Assembly: GCA_013368325.1 (NCBI GenBank)
Contig: JAACJK010000064.1
Location: 372,001 to 436,000 of the forward strand
Origin: Ephemerocybe angulata
Lineage: Eukaryota; Basidiomycota; Agaricomycetes; Agaricales; Psathyrellaceae
Length of the DNA: 64,000 bases
Direction: 5' to 3'
The translations under genes and the position numbers were made by a program. The first letter of the stretch is position 1; every line of letters begins with the position of its first letter. Below, in pieces: positions 42,997 to 54,035 of this stretch. The notes beneath the pieces are model-generated. The model saw nothing but the letters and a program-made list of their open reading frames with translations, was not told the origin of the DNA and made no database searches.

Positions 42997-44900
42997 TCAA
43001 AGCGCCGCCCTCTGGAACTTAGGCTCAACACCATCCTTGACCGCCAAGAACGGCATCAAGTCGCTCGTCAAGAACTCGCTCGGCCACTGCTTCCTAATCT
43101 GCCCCTTCAAATAGTCCCTCGCAAGCTTCACATTCTCGTCCTGCACCCCCGGCACAATGCTCTTGATCGTCGGCACCGTCCTGTCGATGATGGCGTCGAC
43201 GTACTCTCTTGTGATGAGCTCGCCGGTATCGTGCACGCGCAGGCCGTACTTCACCCACTGCCAGAGCTGCACGCGCGTGATCTCGGCGGTGGCGGCGTCC
43301 TCCATGAGGTAGTTGAAGGGGATGCAGCCGTTGCCGCCGACCCAGGCTGCGGTGTAGGCGAGACATGTGGAGACGTTCTCCTGGATTCCGGCGAGCGTGA
43401 TGTGTCCAGGGACCTTTGTGTCTAGGAGGTCGGCAGCAGTGACCCGGACATCGGTGCGGAGGTTGTGGTACTAGACGCAAGGAAAAGTAAGGATCGGTTG
43501 GAAGGAGGGTTGGAAGGATTACACACCTGGTTGGGACCAAGCATGTTCTCGTCGAAGACTTCGCGGGCGATCTTGTTGATTAGAGGATGCGCGATCCAGG
43601 TGCCGTCGTGTCCGGCAGTGACCTCGCGCAGCTTGTCGGCGCGAACCTTGGCCATGGCGACCTCGTTGGCCTTGGGGTCGTCCTTGATGGGAATTTGGGC
43701 GGACATGCCACCCATAGCCGCAACTTTGCGCCTGGAGGACGGATTAGCGGGTGCTCAACATGAGAATACGAAGTCTACTCACTTGTGGCAAGTGCGGATG
43801 AGGAGACGGACATAAGCGTCCATGAAAGGAACGGTCATGGTCACGTCCTTGCGGTCGGGGAAGACGGCACCGCGATCAGCTCGGTGCTTCTTGATAAAGC
43901 TGAAGATGTAGTCCCATCTTCAGAGTCGAGATCTCGTCAGTCAGGGGCGACAGATAGGAAGGGGCTCAACGTACCGTCCACAGTTCAGGCCACTCGAGTG
44001 ATTCCTCAACTCGAAGAGAATTTCCTCCATCTGGAAGGCAGCAGGGAGAGTCTCGATGAGGACGGTACCACGGATGATACCCTGAGGGAGTCCAATGTAA
44101 GACTGAGAGAACACAAAGATGTCGTTCCAGAGGCGGGCTTCAAGGTAGTGCTCCATCTTGGGGAGGTAGAAATAGGGGCCGGAGCCACGCTTGACGAGCT
44201 CCTTGGCATTGTGGTAGAAATAGATGGCGAAGTCGAAGATGGATCCGGAGACGGGCTGGTTGTCAACGGTCACTCGCGGCTCATCCAGGTGCCATCCTCG
44301 AGGACTGAGAGCGAGTTAGGTCAGCGAATCCAAAAGCGCCAATTAACGGGGCGGCTTACCGGACGATGAGGACAGCGGGATTCTCGGAAAGCTTGTATTT
44401 CTTCCCGCCACTCTCGAAGTCAATCTCGCGCCGGATAGCGTCACGCAGATTGAGCTGGCCATTGACCATGTTGGAGAAAGTAGGGGCGGACGAGTCTGAA
44501 ACCTAAGGTTAGAACTCGGGGTACAAGCCAGACACGACATGGACGCACCCTCGAAGTCAGCCATGAAGGTCTTTGCACCGCTGTTCAGAGCGTTGATGAC
44601 CATCTTCCTGTCGGTGGGTCCGGTAATCTCTACTCGTCGATCTTCCAATCCAGGGGCCGGTGGTGCGCACTGCCAACCTGGCTCTTCCCGGACGGCCTTG
44701 GTCTCAGGGGCGAAGTCGAAGGTAACTCCTGAGTCGTACCGTCTCTGAGCATCTTCGCGCGCCGTCAGCAGCGACTGGCGGGTAGCCTCGAAGGTTCTGT
44801 GCAATGCAGCAAGGTATTTGAGAGCACCCTCGGTGAAGAGCTCAGATTGAGCCTTCTGGGCGACGGTGGAATGAATCCTGACGCCGTGGACGCTAGCCAT
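42997..44900 (-). CDS. Malate synthase (glyoxylate cycle)
   Basis: It condenses glyoxylate with acetyl-CoA to malate, allowing growth on C2 units and fatty acids. Starts [18 protein letters not shown]. Landmarks in order: [69 protein letters not shown] (catalytic Arg region), [35 protein letters not shown] (catalytic Glu region), [47 protein letters not shown] and [24 protein letters not shown]. About five short introns, one after ADFEG (from 44548). The protein ends FQRAAL, so the usual peroxisomal SKL-type signal is not present. Confidence 0.94.
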
Positions 44901-46790
44901 TGGAACGATGAGCAGAGGTGGTGGTGGTGGTGGTTGGGGAAGGAGAAGAAGTGGCAGATCGAGGCGAAGACCAGGGGCTATTTAGCTTGGAGCTGGAATA
45001 CATTCTCGGTGGTGGTTCAGTTGCAGCTTTTGGAAGACCATTTTGGGACGGCTCCCCGCCAATCCGTTTCCGTCACCCCCGCGGCGACGTCACATCCCGT
45101 TATCACATGTCACACCCTCAGCCTCATGTGAATCACTGCACATACGAGCCCATAGAACCCTCAAAATATACTGAAAGTCAGTCTTCACGAGCCTACAAAT
45201 GCTTCGATGGCTTCTGAAAGTGCCATAGAAAATTCTGACACTTTACGGTGCGAATTTGGCGTTCTTTCAAGGTCTTTATCTTTGCTTTGTGGTTATTGAT
45301 GGCCGGTGCAAGATCTGCATCAAGAGGCGGGGATGAGCCGTCGGAGGCATACAGGCGACGGCCACCGACGGACGAGTCCGTCGGTGAGGAGAAGCAGGCG
45401 GAATCAGCACGGAATGGTTGCAAAATGTTGTGAATGCTTGACCCCGACGCTCCGTCGGGAGATGGGGCCTCCCTCAGCCTGTGGGGAAGTTCCGTCGAGT
45501 GTCCATGATTTCAAGGCAATAGCTTGAGCCGGCCCCGGAGACGAATTTACCATGACGGATCTTGGAGAAATATCAATTACTATTAGTGGGACCGGATCTT
45601 GGACAATGGACATAACAAGGACATAAATGTACGTACATAGACAGACGTAGACTTAGACTCCGAGTACTGTCGCGGTCGAAGGAAAAGAAGCAGGCTGACG
45701 TCGTTTCCTGCTGCAGGTATAGTACTGGTAACTACACTAAAGGCCAGACTCTTCGATACTGTACGTAGCCAATTTCATTCGATCCCTAGTAGCCTATATC
45801 GGACAACCCTTGCGAGCCTATCAACCCCAGGCACCTCTTCAGCCGCCGTAACTCCACCACGATTACGAACGGCAGCCCAGGGCAGCCCCCGTGAAGATAG
45901 GCAATGTATAAATGATTACCGATACTTACTCGCCTTCAGGGATGGGGATGTGAGGCAAGCATGCACGAGTTTGAGGGAACTAACGGTCGCCTCCGGATGC
46001 GGGGCCGACCTCGTTTTTGACCGTATCCAAAGTTCTATCCTCCAAGAAAGAAACCGCCCATTTTACAGCCCACGCTACTACGCCCTCGAGGACAATAGCG
46101 CAGTGTTGAAGCATGGACTCGAGCCAGACCCCGGCCCGGAGTAAAGGAAGCGTAGGCGGGGAAGAGAAGGCGGTATTCTCCGAAAAGGAAGAGCCTGGAA
46201 ATGAGGAACGTGCGGTAAAGAGCTTGAAATTTCCCCTGAGTTCCGCTTTCATCTTGCCCTGGGCTTCAAGCACGGACTTGGCGGGACTAACGCCGCGATC
46301 GTGTATGGCTGTTGATCATGAGCGGCTGCAAAGATCCATACAATAATCTTGGGCGCTTATCTCGAAATCGGGTCCAATCTTAATCGAGCTGCCGCTCTCA
46401 TTCCTCCATCGACAAAGGTACATGTCTCAGCCATCGAGAATTTGAATGGTATTTAATTATCGACCGTATGTCTTGATGAGCAGCTGGAGAGCGATGTTGC
46501 GTGGATGTTGGCGGATGGGAAATCTGCGGCGGCCCAGGCTTCGGCACCCGCCGATGTTTGGTTGAGGCTCCTCGACCAAACATCCCGCTGGTCGGATGGA
46601 AGCGATACCGTCTCTCCCACCGATTTTTGTGGTGGCCACCACGCCCACCTCTCAAGCTCTCAAGACTGGATGTGCATGACACCACTCCGAGTTGTCGTCG
46701 TCGCTGGATGCCTCGTTGTACACCGCTGAGGCTAGGATACTAACAAGGTAAGTAAGGTCAGTTCAAAAATTAGACGAAGGTATCAACTCT
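44901..46790. other. Long spacer with CCGTCGG hairpins and duplicon start
   Basis: Malate synthase promoter side, then about 1.8 kb without a convincing gene. From about 45980 the sequence is related to 58020 onward. CCGTCGG/CCGACGG inverted repeats lie at 45337-45362, 45364-45385 and 45443-45459. Small frames (46501-46743) coincide with the duplicon and are not called. Confidence 0.45.
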
Positions 46791-46799
46791 GCTTACCGT

Positions 46800-47313
46800 T
46801 TGAGTAGAAACACCTTCGAATTTCGAAGCTTGGCCACCGTCGGTTACCTGGTCCGACGGTCACTGCTCCCTGGCCGGAACACCTGGCAAAGACACCAGCA
46901 CCGAGCGGGCTTGGCTGGGCATCGAGGGCTCTGGTGGAGGTTATTGGAATTGGCGCCCCATCACCCAGGCGAGTCTATTGGTCAAAGGTGAGTATTTTGT
47001 GATGTTTGAAGACGCATTTTAACTTGGTTTCAGCGCTGAAATCCGCCGATACGATCGCGATGGAACGGGGCTCGAGGTCGTGTCCATGCGTCTCTACGGC
47101 GCGAATCCGGGGCGTTCAAACTTGAATGGTCCTAATCAACGGTAAGCACGTCCAGTAGCTTTCCGTAGCGTGGTTAGACTTACCCGTTGTTCTTATCACA
47201 GGCAGTTTTCGTGGCAAATCGAGCAGAAACTCACCGACATCCCGGAGGCACACATACGTACACGGAAATATGTTTCCATGATTCACTACACTATCTCGCC
47301 ATTAGCAGCCTAG
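46800..47313 (+). CDS. Unidentified spliced gene, 5' end unknown
   Basis: Three exons fit GT-AG rules with continuous frame: to 46987, 47034 to about 47149, and about 47203-47313. Exons 2-3 read SAEIRRYDRDGTGLEVVSMRLYGANPG and QFSWQIEQKLTDIPEAHIRTRK, ending YTISPLAA. The frame in exon 1 is less certain; an alternative frame of the same DNA (AGTPGKDTSTERAWLG) recurs in inverted fragments at about 58660-58730 and 59460-59520. I recognise no family. It may be a degenerate member of a repeated gene. Confidence 0.4.
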
Positions 47314-47870
47314 AAAAGGAGGAGGCATCTATATAACCAGTGCACCCCTCTCTGTAACAAGGGAATCGGTTCCCTCGAGTCTTCGCCTTACAGACCTCAT
47401 ACAGACTCACAAGATTCCGATAGGTGATTTGAAGTAACTCTTTCGTTTTCATCCGTACGCTAACATCCAATACAAGAGGCAGAACACACGAGAAAACAAG
47501 GCAATGAAAGGCAAAACATAAGACAGCAGAAGCGATAGCAAGGGTCCACGAAAACAAACAGAAAGCATAGGACAAGGGAAGCAGAAGCAACATACGAGGG
47601 TCCATGAAAACAAACAGAAAGCACAGGACAAACGAAGCAGAAGCAATATAAGTACAAGGGTCCACGAAAACAAACAGAAAACATATGCAGGGAACAAATA
47701 AAGCTCAATCCGATAACACTAGCCGCGCTGCCCATCACGCACCCCGTACGCAAAGTTCAAACAGGCAGACGCAATAAATAAACCCCAATCATCAATTAAC
47801 ACCGAGCAACTCCTTTCACCCCGACCCTTTTATCGTCCCCGTCGCCGCCCTCCTTCCAGAGGCCTCGAAC
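47314..47870. repeat. 3' flank of disordered-protein gene with 60-bp minisatellite
   Basis: Between about 47530 and 47700 a unit of about 60 bases, containing GGGTCCACGAAAACAAACAG and AAGCAGAAGC, occurs three times. The matching flank of the second copy (59715-59820) has two units, and a third degraded copy lies at 58735-58860. Confidence 0.7.
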
Positions 47871-50800
47871 CTACACCCTCCCATTCAGGTCTACCCACCC
47901 GATGACTCCGCCCTCATCGTACTCGTCCCTCGTCGCCGTGGTTGCCTGCTGAGACCGTCCACGCCTCGGGCGGGTTTGGGGCGCCTCCTGTGGCATCACC
48001 ATCGTTTCACTCCTCCTCAAAGGCCGGGGCCTGGCGTTCGCAGGTGGTGGCACTTCGCGCCTCACGACACTCCCAAACACCGCCGGCCGCGCAGCGCCAA
48101 TCGCACCTCCCCTCTCCCTCGGGTCCACCCTCTTCCCTGCCCTCTTTTCCTCCAACGCCCTCCTCTCTCGTTCTTCAGTGGATGCCCTCTGGGGCGCGCG
48201 TTCGCTGTTGCTTGGGCTCGCAGTGGCCTCGTTCTCCGCCGGCAAAGATGTGCTGATTCCGACAACGCCAGGGTAGCGATCGACGAAGCGACCCTGTACC
48301 GCCCAAAACTCTCCAGGCCCGAGCGGGGGGAGACCGTCCAAGCCACGCGGATCGCTGGAACCGGGGAGAGGTGGAAGGTTCTGGACAAAGTGCGCAATCG
48401 CTCGCCTTGCAGTCGCAGGCTGAGGGGTAAAATGCCGGTACTGGCGCGGAAGGCGTGGCGAGGGCGAGGGTGCTGAATCGCGAATGGCGAAGGCCGAGGC
48501 TGAAGGTGGAATCGAAATGGCGCGTGCTTCCTCTTGGTAGTCGAGATAGCTGGTGCTGGTGACTCCATTGGAGTCGTTCTCGTATATAGTATCGTGGTGT
48601 TGCTCGACGTGTGCGCTAGAGGCAGCCAGTGCATCACTGGTAGTATCTGCATCTCGCGTGAGTACACCATGACTATGCATGTGACGGCGGATATGGATCG
48701 ACGTACCAGTCTCGCTTACGAGCTCCTCGACGTGCTCGCGGGGGGCATTCTCAGGGTTCTCGCTCCCAGAGCGATACCCATCAACGCTAACGCTATAAAA
48801 CGTCGCCGCGCTGACCCTCTTCTCCTCGGCAGCTGCCCTCCAAACGGCCCTCGCCGCACTTGCGGAAGTCGTTTCGGTGGTCATCCTCATCTTCTTCGAC
48901 GCAGGTTCTTCTTCCTCCTCGGAGTCCTCATCTTGCCTGACGCCGGTCGTGAGGAGCATCGAGATGTGCTCCTCGTCGTCCATGTCTTCATCAACGTCGG
49001 ACCGGCGGCGTTTCAAAGCACTATAAGGTGTGTTAGTTAGATCGGAAAGATTGAAATAAAAACTGACAACGTACCGAGAAGTGGACTCATTCTGGGATTG
49101 AGGCTCGGGGGATGGAGTCGGACTCGAGAGCTGCCAGTCACGATATGCCGACTGGATATCCTCCTCGTTGGCTTCCTGGATGGTGCTCAGGACGGGTACA
49201 TGGCCAGCTCGCATGTTCAGAGTGTCGGGTCCACCCTCGTCGTCGTTGTCGCTTCCATCGCCTCCACGCCCCTCGACAGGCGCATCGTCGTCGCCGGACT
49301 CCGAAGCACTATCATCCAAGTAGTTCTTCGGCCACGACACTCCCATCCCGTCGATATAATCACCAGCCTTGAAGTAGGGCGTTTTCTTCGCCTCCTCCAT
49401 CGCTTTCCTTGCAACCTCCGGCCCCGCAACCTTCTCCAGAAGCCGCCAGGCCTCGTTCACTTCCTCGACCGCTTCCGATGCATTGACAGACAGCATCCCG
49501 AGCTCGTAGAGGCTGTCCTTGATGGCTTTCTCGTTTTGAAGCATCTCGTCGCGGAGCACGCGATTTTCGGCGAAGAGGTGCGCGTTGACGCGGTTGATGT
49601 ATGTGTGGGTGAGGGGGGCGGCGGTTTGTGCGGAGGGGTTCTCCGTGTAGCGCTTGAGGGGGGAGAGGGATACCGTGATGGCAGGGCGAGGGGTAGGGCG
49701 AGGAGGGGAGGAGGGTGGGAGAGGCTCGTGGTGGTTGCAGAATTCGGGGAGGCAGTCGCAGTTGGAGGGCTCGGGTCCTTCTTCGTCGACATACTCTTCG
49801 GCCTCGCGGCGGGGAGGAAGGGCATTCTCGTCGTTTTCTTCCTCGTCATCGTACTCCTCGCCCTCGATGTCGCGCTGCGCTTCCGCTTCGTATGCATTCT
49901 CGTGATCGCCTGCGGGAGGGAGAGGAAGGGCGTTCGCTTGGGTGTTGGCAGGGTAATGAGGGCGTGTGCCGTAAAGCAGCTCGTACTCTCCATCCTCGCC
50001 ATCGTCCTGCGCTTCCGCTGCGTATACAGTCTCGCGATAGCCCGCGGGAGGGAGAGGAGGCGCGTTCGCTTGGGTGTTGGCAGGGTAGTGAGGGCGTGTG
50101 CCATAAATTTGCTCGTACTCTCCATCCTCGTCATCGTCCTGCGCTTCCGCTGCGTATACATTCTCGTGATAGCCAGCAGGTTGGGGAGGATGGGCGGCCG
50201 ATTGGACGTAGTCGAAGTTGCCGGGATAGTGGGGGCCTGCTTCGGCGGGGTAGCCCTCCTCGTGCTCTTCCTCGGGGTAATGTTCCTCGTACGCTTCCTC
50301 GAAGAGATTCTCGTAGTAACGGCGGCGCCCGTCGAGCCGGGCTTCTTGGTCTGCCATGGCGGCCTCCATTATGTCGTCACTACCGGTCCTCCCGAACTCG
50401 CCTACCTGCGCGTAGAATCGGTTTAGGAGTTCCCGGCGCCTGGTTTCGCTGGGGGTCTCGTCGAACTCCTCTTCTTCGTCGTCTTCGTCCTCCCACTCCT
50501 CCTCGTCGTCTTCGTCCTCGTCCTCGTCGCCGTCGCTCTTCTGCGCCCTCGCATTGAGCTGGGCGACGAGTTCCGCCGTTTCAGCGGGCTTGGGAGTCGG
50601 GAGAAACCTAGCGCGGCTCGTTGAGGCGCTCGGTGCGGGAGTAGGCGCCTCCATTTCTTCTTCGTCCAGGTCCGCACGCTGCTTGCCCTTCCCCTTGTTC
50701 TTCAAGTTATCCCTGCTCTCAGCCGCAGGCGCCCTGCGCGCAGTCCTCGATGTGGTGTTGGTGTTGTGGACCCCATCGACGTTGGTGGTGGCCGCGGGAA

Positions 50801-51209
50801 GGGGCTCAGGAAGGTCGGGCCAAGGCGCGTTGCGCGGGTTGTTGGTATAGGTCACGCACTTCCGTATGAATTCGTTGTTGAGGGCAACGGGGTCGTCGCG
50901 GATGGCCTCGAGCACGGCGAACGCGGGGTGGGCGGTATTGGGGAAGCCGCGGGCAGGGTAGGCGCGGCCTTTGCCTTTGTCTTTGGGTTGCTGCTCAGTG
51001 GTAGGGTTGGAGGTGCTGGCGTTGGAGGTGGTGACCGATGGGTCATATGCCGGACCGCGGTTGAAGCGGGAGGGGAGGGGAAGGGGGCGAGCGGGGGCTT
51101 GGGCTGGGTGGGCCGCGGGGTTATTGGAGTGGATTTCAGAGGAGGTCGGGTGGGTGTTGGAGGGTTGAGGATGTCCTGCATCTTCTTCTTGCTCGGTGCG
51201 TCGAGACAT
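47871..51209 (-). CDS. Large acidic disordered protein with coiled coil, copy 1
   Basis: 1,112 codons read through, or 1,094 if the in-frame 54-nt GT-AG segment (49021-49074) is spliced. No known domain. Seen in order: Pro/Ser-rich start (MSRRTEQEEDAGHPQPS), a conserved-looking patch HPAFAVLEAIRDDPVALNNEFI, acidic runs (about residues 220-255), tandem repeats of 44 residues (YGTRPHYPANTQANAPPLPP, two full plus one partial unit), CDCLPEFCNHHE, a helical, coiled-coil-like region (RVNAHLFAENRVLRDEML to EAWRLLEKVAGPEVARKAM), PYFKAGDYIDGMGVSWP, basic nuclear signals (KRRR, SKKMR) and LPPLPGSSDPRGLDGLPPLG. Probably nuclear; function unknown. Copy 2 lies 12.0 kb away on the same strand. Confidence 0.75.
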   Translation of the reverse strand: MSRRTEQEEDAGHPQPSNTHPTSSEIHSNNPAAHPAQAPARPLPLPSRFNRGPAYDPSVTTSNASTSNPTTEQQPKDKGKGRAYPARGFPNTAHPAFAVLEAIRDDPVALNNEFIRKCVTYTNNPRNAPWPDLPEPLPAATTNVDGVHNTNTTSRTARRAPAAESRDNLKNKGKGKQRADLDEEEMEAPTPAPSASTSRARFLPTPKPAETAELVAQLNARAQKSDGDEDEDEDDEEEWEDEDDEEEEFDETPSETRRRELLNRFYAQVGEFGRTGSDDIMEAAMADQEARLDGRRRYYENLFEEAYEEHYPEEEHEEGYPAEAGPHYPGNFDYVQSAAHPPQPAGYHENVYAAEAQDDDEDGEYEQIYGTRPHYPANTQANAPPLPPAGYRETVYAAEAQDDGEDGEYELLYGTRPHYPANTQANALPLPPAGDHENAYEAEAQRDIEGEEYDDEEENDENALPPRREAEEYVDEEGPEPSNCDCLPEFCNHHEPLPPSSPPRPTPRPAITVSLSPLKRYTENPSAQTAAPLTHTYINRVNAHLFAENRVLRDEMLQNEKAIKDSLYELGMLSVNASEAVEEVNEAWRLLEKVAGPEVARKAMEEAKKTPYFKAGDYIDGMGVSWPKNYLDDSASESGDDDAPVEGRGGDGSDNDDEGGPDTLNMRAGHVPVLSTIQEANEEDIQSAYRDWQLSSPTPSPEPQSQNESTSRYVVSFYFNLSDLTNTPYSALKRRRSDVDEDMDDEEHISMLLTTGVRQDEDSEEEEEPASKKMRMTTETTSASAARAVWRAAAEEKRVSAATFYSVSVDGYRSGSENPENAPREHVEELVSETGTSIHIRRHMHSHGVLTRDADTTSDALAASSAHVEQHHDTIYENDSNGVTSTSYLDYQEEARAISIPPSASAFAIRDSAPSPSPRLPRQYRHFTPQPATARRAIAHFVQNLPPLPGSSDPRGLDGLPPLGPGEFWAVQGRFVDRYPGVVGISTSLPAENEATASPSNSERAPQRASTEERERRALEEKRAGKRVDPRERGGAIGAARPAVFGSVVRREVPPPANARPRPLRRSETMVMPQEAPQTRPRRGRSQQATTATRDEYDEGGVIGWVDLNGRV

Positions 51210-52394
51210 TGTTGTCGATCTGGGTGGTTGGTTCGAGTTGTGGTGGTGGTGAGGTCGAGTGGCAACGTTGGGTTTGCTTTGTCGAGGTGTTCTCGTCGTG
51301 TGAGAAGGAAAAGGTCGTGGAGGTGGGGTTATCTGAGCTGGATTTGAGGCTGAGGGTTTGGGATGTAAGGTGGATTGGCTGGAGGGCGTTGGATGGTTGT
51401 GGTTGTGGTTGTGGTTTGGCAGCGAAAGACGATTTGAGGTCGAATAGGGGTGTGGGAACTCACGAGCTTTGCCGTCACAAAATGTGCTGTGTTTGATCGC
51501 CGGACTTACCGAATGGTCAAAGCAAGGTCAGCGCTTTGCAAGCGCTTTGTCGTCGGTTTCGCACAGACTTTCGACCTTGAACGGTGGGTGTCTATGTACA
51601 TACCCGAGTTTTGCACATGTGCATCACTTGCACTTCGTGCTGATTCGAACCCAGCCCAAGTTCCGTTGCAACTTGAGGTTAGGTTAATTCATAGAAGACA
51701 GTCTTTTCCTGGCAAGCGCAACGTCAGAAATGCCAAAAACAAACTCGCCCCTCGGTTCTCGAAGCCACTCTATTGAATTCAATTCATATTGAACAAGCGC
51801 CCAGGGCAGCTCGAATGTATTGTATTGTATTGGGTGATAGTAGGTGATAGTGGATGATCGCCCTGCTCGTTACCGCATCCACTGCTTAATTGATTGAATA
51901 TGCTTGCTAAATTTATACTCGACTACCTTTATTTCTGACAGGACCTTTCCATTTAATGTGATGCATAAGTGGCACGGTGTAGCGATAGCCTTAGTCTCCG
52001 CGTCCCCGACCCTCGCCCGCGGATCCACAGGAATCCGTTCATCACAGTGACAATCCGAGTGACTCGTGAATACTTGTGAATCGTGATCGCACCGTGGACC
52101 ATGTTACCATGTAAGTACTCGCCTGCCTCCTGCGAGCCACGAATAGCCAATCAACTGTTGTGTTACCAGCGTACGTTGTCCTAGCGAACCAAGATCTCGT
52201 CAACCTGGGGCAGGCGGCTCTGAAGCTTCGTTGATACGCGCCCACGGAGAGCAAGAAAAAAAACGTAGATATCCGCAAGAAAAAGTAAGGTTACATTAAA
52301 GTACAAACAGCGGCCTTCTCTTCCCTCGAGCCCCTAACTGGTATTCCCGTATACGACCTTCTTCGCTGGTCTTTTCGTTCGTTCGTCCTGTATA
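51210..52394. other. Promoter of disordered gene, then spacer
   Basis: 51210-51690 matches 63229-63700 and includes (GTTGTG)n near 51392-51418, presumably promoter DNA. 51690-52394 is AT-rich spacer with no recognised gene. Confidence 0.5.
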
Positions 52395-53679
52395 CTACAT
52401 CCTCGCTTTGATCATATGGCTCAAGCCCGTTGGATCGAGTACGCTCTGTGGATAAGGCAAGAGCTGATGACGGACATGCTCTGATCCACCATCGACAGGA
52501 AGGACCTGTCCGGTGATGTACGAAGCCGCACTGCTGAACAAGAACACGGTAGCGTTGGCAATGTCCTTTATATCGCCCTGGCGCCCCGCAGCCCCGCGGA
52601 GGTGTGCATTGTCGATGGCTTTGGGCGACAGCCGGTCCATGCCCTCCGTCCCCGCGATGGGGCCAGGCGCGATCACATTGGAGCGCACCCCGTGCGGGCC
52701 CTCCTCGACTGCGAGCACTGCACTGAGGGCGTCGACACCCGCTTTCGCGGCGGAGACGTGCGCTTGATAGGGGGTGGCTGGATAAAGGTCGGAAACGTCA
52801 GTATACTGAATCTTCCGACGGAGGGCGTGTTTCGAGAGAGAATTTGGAACCGGGGGTGTCCAGGATGGGTCATGGAAGGATAGAAGAGCGAGAGAGGCTT
52901 ACCGTTATAGTGCAAGGTTGCGCTAACGTTAATATAGGCCCCTTTCGAAGCACGGACATGCTGGATGGTGGCCTTTATCGTGTTATAGGTGCCCAGCTGC
53001 AGGGGAGTTTAAGTGGCCGGCACTAACTGATTCGGAGGAGCTGAAAGAACGCGGCGTACAGTGTCAATATCGAGAACGGTCTTAAACCCATTTTCTGAAA
53101 GGCCAGAGATGGGCGCCAAGAAGTTTCCAGCGGCACCTAGTAGGATAAAAGTGCAGTCACAGGTCCTGGTGAGCGCTCTAGGAAGGTGCATGGGTGCAAG
53201 TTAGCCTGCTCTCACCACAGATTACGAAGTCAATCCTCCCGAATTTCTCGATGGTTTTAGCGACGGCTTCCTTCAGAGAAGCTGGATGGCGGACGTCAGC
53301 CTGTGCTGGGAGGCATTCCCGGCCCGTGGCCGCCGAAAGTTCCTTGGCCGTCTGCTGCAGGCGCTCAATCCTGCAATCACATGTCAGTTAACCGAGTTCG
53401 CTCATGGGAAGCAAGCAACTGCAGCAGTTCGAACGCACTTCCTCCCTACGATGGTTGCATGAGCACCGTGGCGCATCTGAGTTGTTGTTGAACAATTGGC
53501 GCGAGATTAGGACCCGACAGCGCGCATAGAAGTAGCGAGGAGCTCACCATCGCCTCGGTCATGCCACGACATATACCAGAACCGCCGCCAGTGCAGAAGA
53601 GGACCTTGCCCTTGAACAAGTCCGCTTTAAATACGCTGGTCGAATCAACGATGGGCTGGACGTATGCGGTTGGTGCCAT
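52395..53679 (-). CDS. Peroxisomal 2,4-dienoyl-CoA reductase (SDR family)
   Basis: NADPH-dependent reduction of 2,4-dienoyl-CoA, needed for beta-oxidation of polyunsaturated fatty acids. It starts [17 protein letters not shown]; the frame extends upstream but enters a MITE. The Rossmann motif is [16 protein letters not shown]. Further blocks: [58 protein letters not shown], the family-type active-site segment SATLHYNG and [13 protein letters not shown] with the conserved Lys, [18 protein letters not shown] and VLPVDGG. About five short introns. The C-terminus is ARM, fitting the peroxisomal PTS1 pattern. Confidence 0.9.
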
Positions 53680-53754
53680 TGCAAGATCTGTCCTTGGGTA
53701 TTTTGGTGTAAATATACTGGTACCTGAAGGTGTGGGGAAACTCTGGTTAAGAGG

Positions 53755-54035
53755 TAGTCTCGTCGCAAGACATATGTACCTCCCAGCGGGAGGGCCTTGT
53801 TTCAAAGTAGCCGTTTCAAGTTTGAAGGGCAGTGTAAATGGTCAGTGTAGCCTGAAGGGCAGTGTAGCCTGGGCCCTGGGCGCCATGAGGCCACAACGTG
53901 TCGATCGAATTACACTGCCACTTCAAAATCCTAGGTTGGCGAGCAAAATTGCAAATGGTCGTTGCGACTGCCCTTCAAAACGGCTACTTTGGGACAAGAC
54001 CCACCCACGGGGAGGTATGTCTTGCGACGAGACTA
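53755..54035. mobile_element. 277-bp MITE with TA duplication, upstream of dienoyl-CoA reductase
   Basis: TA at 53755-53756 and 54034-54035 flank an element whose first and last 19 bases (AGTCTCGTCGCAAGACATA) are perfect inverted repeats, continuing imperfectly to about 70 bp (CAAAGTAGCCGTTT...GAAGGGCAGT). Inside, GAAGGGCAGTGTA is repeated in tandem. Tc1/mariner-like MITE. It ends 76 bases before the reductase start codon. Confidence 0.88.

Larger units (their letters stand above)
46000..51690. repeat. Duplicon copy 1 (direct repeat of 58010-63700)
   Basis: Shares with the distal copy the 3' flank, the whole disordered-protein gene, its promoter with GTTGTG repeats, and the upstream CGCCGGAC.TACCGAATGG region, all in the same order and orientation. 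The left part is rearranged and the limits are approximate. Confidence 0.8.

Noticed and set aside
45364..45385. Hammerhead-type ribozyme (GGACGAGTCC core)
   Set aside because: The hairpin lacks the CUGAUGA and GAAA catalytic strands in the right places; it is just an inverted repeat.
46501..46743. Small genes in the duplicon spacer
   Set aside because: Frames coincide with the hairpin repeat and are not kept open in the second copy.
51640..51665. Possible third tRNA (TTCGAACCC)
   Set aside because: Only a T-loop-like string; no acceptor or anticodon arm can be folded around it.
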